Shown one piece after another: positions 36,649 to 39,039 of a stretch of DNA of 39,039 nucleotides. Source of the stretch: Cellulomonas rhizosphaerae (GTDB taxonomy: Bacteria > Actinomycetota > Actinomycetes > Actinomycetales > Cellulomonadaceae); assembly GCF_003470205.1 (NCBI RefSeq), contig NZ_QWKP01000205.1, positions 1-39,039 of the forward strand. Direction: 5' to 3'. The stretch's first letter is position 1; each line of letters begins with the position of its first letter. The translations under genes and the position numbers were made by a program. Under the pieces are notes generated by a model. That model was given only the letters and a program-made list of their open reading frames with translations. It ran no database searches and had not been told where the DNA came from.

Positions 36649-36712
36649 GGTGTAATTGGCAGCACGACTGATTCTGGTTCAGTTAGTCTAGGTTCGAGTC
36701 CTGGTACCCCAG
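36641..36712 (+). tRNA. tRNA-Gln (anticodon CTG)
   Basis: A complete cloverleaf of 72 bases. The acceptor strands TGGGGTA (36641-36647) and TACCCCA (36705-36711) pair fully, with discriminator G. The anticodon stem ACTGA/TCAGT encloses TTCTGGT, giving CTG. The T arm is CTAGG, TTCGAGT, CCTGG. The 3' CCA is not encoded. Its leader carries a mimic of the 3' acceptor strand. Confidence 0.95.
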
Positions 36713-36777
36713 CGCGAGCACCGCTGATCCGTCGTTCCGAGCTCCTCGGACGATCGGGTAAAGTGTTCACTCGGTAA

Positions 36778-36797
36778 GCGAGACCTCCGGGTCTCGC
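36778..36797 (+). terminator. Hairpin between tRNA-Gln and tRNA-Glu
   Basis: GCGAGACC (36778-36785) and GGTCTCGC (36790-36797) pair perfectly around TCCG. It could end the tRNA-Gln transcript, or mark processing of a joint transcript. A TAAAGT box at 36759-36764 with TTCCGA 18 bases upstream could be a tRNA-Glu promoter; the hairpin would then lie in its leader. Confidence 0.45.
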
Positions 36798-36806
36798 GGC
36801 TGATAG

Positions 36807-36879
36807 GCCCCCGTTGTGTAGCGGCCTAGCACGCCGCCCTCTCACGGCGGTAGCGCCGGTTCGAATCCGGTCGGGGGTA
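36807..36879 (+). tRNA. tRNA-Glu (anticodon CTC)
   Basis: A complete cloverleaf of 73 bases. Acceptor strands GCCCCCG (36807-36813) and CGGGGGT (36872-36878) pair with one G-U at the end; discriminator A. The anticodon stem CCGCC/GGCGG encloses CTCTCAC, giving CTC. The T loop is TTCGAAT. CCA is not encoded. Gln/Glu tRNAs beside ndgR-leuCD are a common actinobacterial arrangement. Confidence 0.95.
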
Positions 36880-36887
36880 CGTACACG

Positions 36888-36917
36888 AAGGCCCGGTCAC
36901 CACGGTGACCGGGCCTT
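36888..36917 (+). terminator. Strong terminator, probably bidirectional
   Basis: Perfect 14-base arms AAGGCCCGGTCACC (36888-36901) and its complement (36904-36917). It lies after tRNA-Glu and, on the other strand, after the small membrane protein gene; the A and T ends suit both directions. Confidence 0.85.
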
Positions 36918-36936
36918 CTGCGTGCTCGGAGTTGGA

Positions 36937-37167
36937 TCAGTGCTGGCCGGGCGGGCCGTGGTGCGACGTCGGCAGCAGCGCGACGATCACGTAGCCGACC
37001 AGTGCCGCGAGGCAGCCCAGGAAGACGCCCGTGAACAGCGCGTCACCGGCGCCGCCGCCGCCCGTGAGAGAACCGACGACGCCGACGACGAGCGCGACGA
37101 CGCCGCAGACCAGGGCGACACGACGACGCAGGCGGCGGCGTGATGCTGCCGCACCCCGGACGGCCAT
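36937..37167 (-). CDS. Small two-helix membrane protein, unknown
   Basis: A 76-residue protein whose ATG overlaps the IclR gene stop by one base (TGATG), so the two share a transcript. A basic N-terminus (RRRLRRR) is followed by hydrophobic segments at about 18-33 and 43-65, a GGGG turn between them, and a His/Pro-rich end. No family is recognised. The basic-in orientation puts both ends in the cytoplasm. Its link to leucine regulation, if any, is unknown. Confidence 0.7.
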   Translation of the reverse strand: MAVRGAAASRRRLRRRVALVCGVVALVVGVVGSLTGGGGAGDALFTGVFLGCLAALVGYVIVALLPTSHHGPPGQH

Positions 37168-37886
37168 CAGTCGGCCGTACGGCGCAGGACCTCGGTCAGC
37201 CGGTTGGCCGCCGAGACGACCGCGGCGGCGTGCAGCCGACCCGGCTGGCGGGAGAGGCGCTCGAGCGGGCCGGAGACCGACACCGCGGCGACGACGCGCC
37301 CGGACGGCCCGCGCACGGGCGCGGAGACCGACGCCACGCCGACCTCGCGCTCCGAGACCGACTGCGCCCAGCCGCGGCGGCGCACGCCGGACAGGATCGT
37401 CGCCGTGAACTTGGAGCCCTGCAGCCCGCGGTGCAGGCGGTCGGGCTCCTCCCACGCGAGCAGCACCTGCGCGGCCGAGCCGGCCTGCATGGTCAGGGTC
37501 GCGCCGACCGGGATCGAGTCGCGCAGGCCGATGGGCCGCTCGGCGGCGGCCACGCAGATGCGCTGGTCACCCTGCCGGCGGTAGAGCTGCGCGCTCTCCC
37601 CGGTGTGGTCGCGCACCGCGGCCAGCACGGGACCCGCTGCGGCGAGCAGCCGGTCCTCGCCGGCGGCCGTGGCGAGCTCCGACAGGCGCGGTCCGAGCAC
37701 GAACCGACCCTGCATGTCGCGAGCGACCAGGCGGTGGTGCTCGAGCGCAACTGCGAGACGATGGGCCGTTGGGCGAGCAAGATGGGTGGCGGTGACGAGC
37801 TGGGCGAGGGTGGCCGGCCCAGCTTCCAGAGCGCTGAGAACGGACGCGGCCTTGTCCAGAACGCCGACTCCGCTAGAGTTGTCCAT
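37167..37886 (-). CDS. ndgR: IclR-family regulator of the NdgR/LtbR/AreB type
   Basis: A 239-residue protein. The N-terminal winged helix (about 5-60: VLDKAASVLSALEAGPATLAQLVTATHLARPTAHRL) is followed by the IclR effector domain with DHTGESAQLYRR, RDSIPVGATLTMQAGSAAQVLLAW and APVRGPSGRVVAAVSVSGP. It faces leuC across 73 bases. In Corynebacterium (LtbR) and Streptomyces (NdgR/AreB) this regulator represses leuCD and affects Trp or nitrogen-related genes. The ATG at 37886 is 6 bases after a CAATAT box, so the mRNA should be leaderless. The gene symbol rests on position and family. Confidence 0.9.
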   Translation of the reverse strand: MDNSSGVGVLDKAASVLSALEAGPATLAQLVTATHLARPTAHRLAVALEHHRLVARDMQGRFVLGPRLSELATAAGEDRLLAAAGPVLAAVRDHTGESAQLYRRQGDQRICVAAAERPIGLRDSIPVGATLTMQAGSAAQVLLAWEEPDRLHRGLQGSKFTATILSGVRRRGWAQSVSEREVGVASVSAPVRGPSGRVVAAVSVSGPLERLSRQPGRLHAAAVVSAANRLTEVLRRTAD

Positions 37887-37892
37887 AGGTCG

Positions 37893-37921
37893 ATATTGCC
37901 GTCTCGTAGACTGAGATGCAA
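37893..37921 (-). promoter_or_regulatory. Promoter of the IclR-family gene (leaderless)
   Basis: On the minus strand, TTGCAT (37916-37921), a 17-base spacer and CAATAT (37893-37898), then 6 bases to the ATG. It overlaps the leuC promoter. Confidence 0.6.
37902..37916 (+). promoter_or_regulatory. leuC promoter and candidate IclR operator
   Basis: TAGACT at 37907-37912 is a likely leuC -10 box (leader about 40 bases). It sits exactly between TCTC (37902-37905) and GAGA (37913-37916), an inverted repeat with 7-base spacing. A dimer bound there would cover the leuC -10 and part of the divergent promoter's spacer. Confidence 0.5.
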
Positions 37922-37959
37922 GCGACACCCCCAGCTGGACGAGAGACAGGACCGAGAAC

Positions 37960-39039
37960 ATGGCCGGCACGTTGGCAGAGAAGGTCTGGGATGCACACGT
38001 CGTGCGCCGTGGCGCGGACGGAGCGCCGGACCTCCTCTACATCGACCTGCACCTCGTGCACGAGGTCACCAGCCCGCAGGCCTTCGAGGGCCTGCGCCTG
38101 GCCGGACGCCCGGTGCGGCGCCCGGACCTGACGCTCGCGACCGAGGACCACAACACCCCGACGCTCGACATCGACCGGCCCATCGCGGACGCCACGAGCC
38201 GGACGCAGATCGAGACGCTGCGCAACAACGCCAAGGAGTTCGGCGTGCGCATCCACTCGCTCGGGGATGCGGACCAGGGCATCGTCCACCAGGTCGGCCC
38301 GCAGCTCGGCTTGACGCAGCCCGGCCTGACGGTCGTGTGCGGTGACTCGCACACCTCGACGCACGGCGCGTTCGGCGCGCTCGCGTTCGGCATCGGCACG
38401 AGCGAGGTCGAGCACGTGCTCGCCACGCAGACGCTGCCGCTCGCGCCGTTCAAGACGATGGCGATCACCGTGAACGGCCAGCTGCCCGAGGGCGCGACGA
38501 GCAAGGACATCATCCTGGCGATCATCGCCAAGATCGGCACCGGCGGCGGCCAGGGCTACGTGCTCGAGTACCGCGGCGAGGCGATCAGCACGCTGTCGAT
38601 GGAAGCGCGCATGACCATCTGCAACATGTCGATCGAAGCCGGCGCGCGCGCCGGGATGATCGCTCCGGACCAGACCACGTTCGACTACCTCCAGGGCCGC
38701 CCGCACGCGCCCGAGGGTGCCGACTGGGACGCCGCCGTCGAGTACTGGAAGACGCTCAGGACCGACGACGACGCGACGTTCGACGTGGAGGTCGTGCTCG
38801 AGGCGGAGGACCTGGAGCCCTTCGTCACGTGGGGCACGAACCCCGGCCAGGGCCTGCCGCTGAGCGGCTCGGTCCCCGTGCCCGAGGAGATCGCCGACGA
38901 GAACGAGCGCGTCACCGCCGAGCGCGCGATCGAGTACATGGGCCTGATCCCTGGCCAGCCGCTGCGCGAGATCAAGGTCGACACGGTCTTCATCGGCTCG
39001 TGCACCAACGGCCGCATCGAGGACCTGCGCTCGGTCGCC
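37960..39039 (+). CDS. leuC: 3-isopropylmalate dehydratase large subunit (partial, 3' end outside window)
   Basis: The first 360 codons are present; the frame is open at the window end. With LeuD it isomerises 2-isopropylmalate to 3-isopropylmalate in leucine synthesis, using a [4Fe-4S] cluster. The start [20 protein letters not shown] (in the region DHNTPTLDI), [32 protein letters not shown] and [15 protein letters not shown] are hallmarks of the aconitase superfamily. SCTNGR with C348 provides the first cluster Cys; the CxxC pair lies beyond the window. AGGA (37948-37951) is the ribosome binding site. It is divergent from its presumed regulator. Confidence 0.97.
   Translation, partial: MAGTLAEKVWDAHVVRRGADGAPDLLYIDLHLVHEVTSPQAFEGLRLAGRPVRRPDLTLATEDHNTPTLDIDRPIADATSRTQIETLRNNAKEFGVRIHSLGDADQGIVHQVGPQLGLTQPGLTVVCGDSHTSTHGAFGALAFGIGTSEVEHVLATQTLPLAPFKTMAITVNGQLPEGATSKDIILAIIAKIGTGGGQGYVLEYRGEAISTLSMEARMTICNMSIEAGARAGMIAPDQTTFDYLQGRPHAPEGADWDAAVEYWKTLRTDDDATFDVEVVLEAEDLEPFVTWGTNPGQGLPLSGSVPVPEEIADENERVTAERAIEYMGLIPGQPLREIKVDTVFIGSCTNGRIEDLRSVA

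Noticed and set aside
36641..36879. A tRNA-associated integrated element
   Set aside because: No integrase and no repeat of the tRNA 3' end were found; conserved leuC/regulator genes follow at once.

Overview
The window is a very GC-rich chromosomal segment (roughly 73% by eye) from a high-GC Gram-positive actinobacterium. Gene content suggests a Cellulomonadaceae-like or related micrococcalean organism; this is inferred from protein style and synteny, not from a marker gene. The order whiB - manB - mtrA/mtrB/lpqB - comF - hpf - secA - Rv3235-like matches, as I recall it, the Rv3260c to Rv3235 stretch of Mycobacterium and the SCO3034 to SCO3005 stretch of Streptomyces. Most of the window is therefore old core chromosome with local rearrangements.

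Layout. 1-1168: the 3' end of an unidentified exported-looking protein, converging on a TIGR03089 gene. 1169-7271: a regulated whiB gene, then a two-gene envelope operon (large GT2/membrane protein and DUF5719 protein), converging on a degenerate-zincin gene. 7343-9648: a tightly coupled operon of DUF3499, a zinc-ribbon protein, phosphomannomutase ManB and a Trm112-like protein. 9649-10037: the only gene-free stretch over 300 bases, with four copies of a short repeat in two inverted pairs. 10038-15635: a CDF metal exporter, an RDD protein, a SpoIIM-like protein, then an AlkZ-like winged-helix protein, an MFS exporter and a DUF2200 gene. 15675-20981 (minus): a five-gene operon of DUF58, MoxR ATPase, DUF4350, DUF4129 and a polytopic membrane protein, all coupled by 4-base overlaps or very short gaps. 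21162-25194 (plus, divergent): mtrA-mtrB-lpqB. 25257-31121: comF, long-form hpf, a YcaQ/AlkX-like gene and secA with a strong terminator.

31203-36448 holds an Rv3235-family gene and a LysM membrane protein (minus), a small unknown gene, a BldC-type regulator, a SAF-domain/CpaE-like pair and a DUF6912 gene. 36641-36879 carries tRNA-Gln(CTG) and tRNA-Glu(CTC). The window ends with a small membrane protein, an IclR-family regulator of the NdgR/LtbR type, and the divergent leuC, which runs off the end.

Main points of interest: (1) the MoxR/DUF58/DUF4350/DUF4129/SpoIIM/RDD membrane module lies beside mtrAB and is split by three unrelated genes; (2) about a dozen genes start 6-7 bases after a TAnnnT-type -10 hexamer, so leaderless transcription seems to be the rule here; (3) a repeat cluster sits where related actinobacteria carry SIS/ManA-type genes; (4) the leader of tRNA-Gln contains a mimic of the tRNA's own 3' acceptor strand; (5) a zincin-family protein without its zinc-binding histidines and a CpaE-like ATPase with Arg in place of the P-loop Lys.
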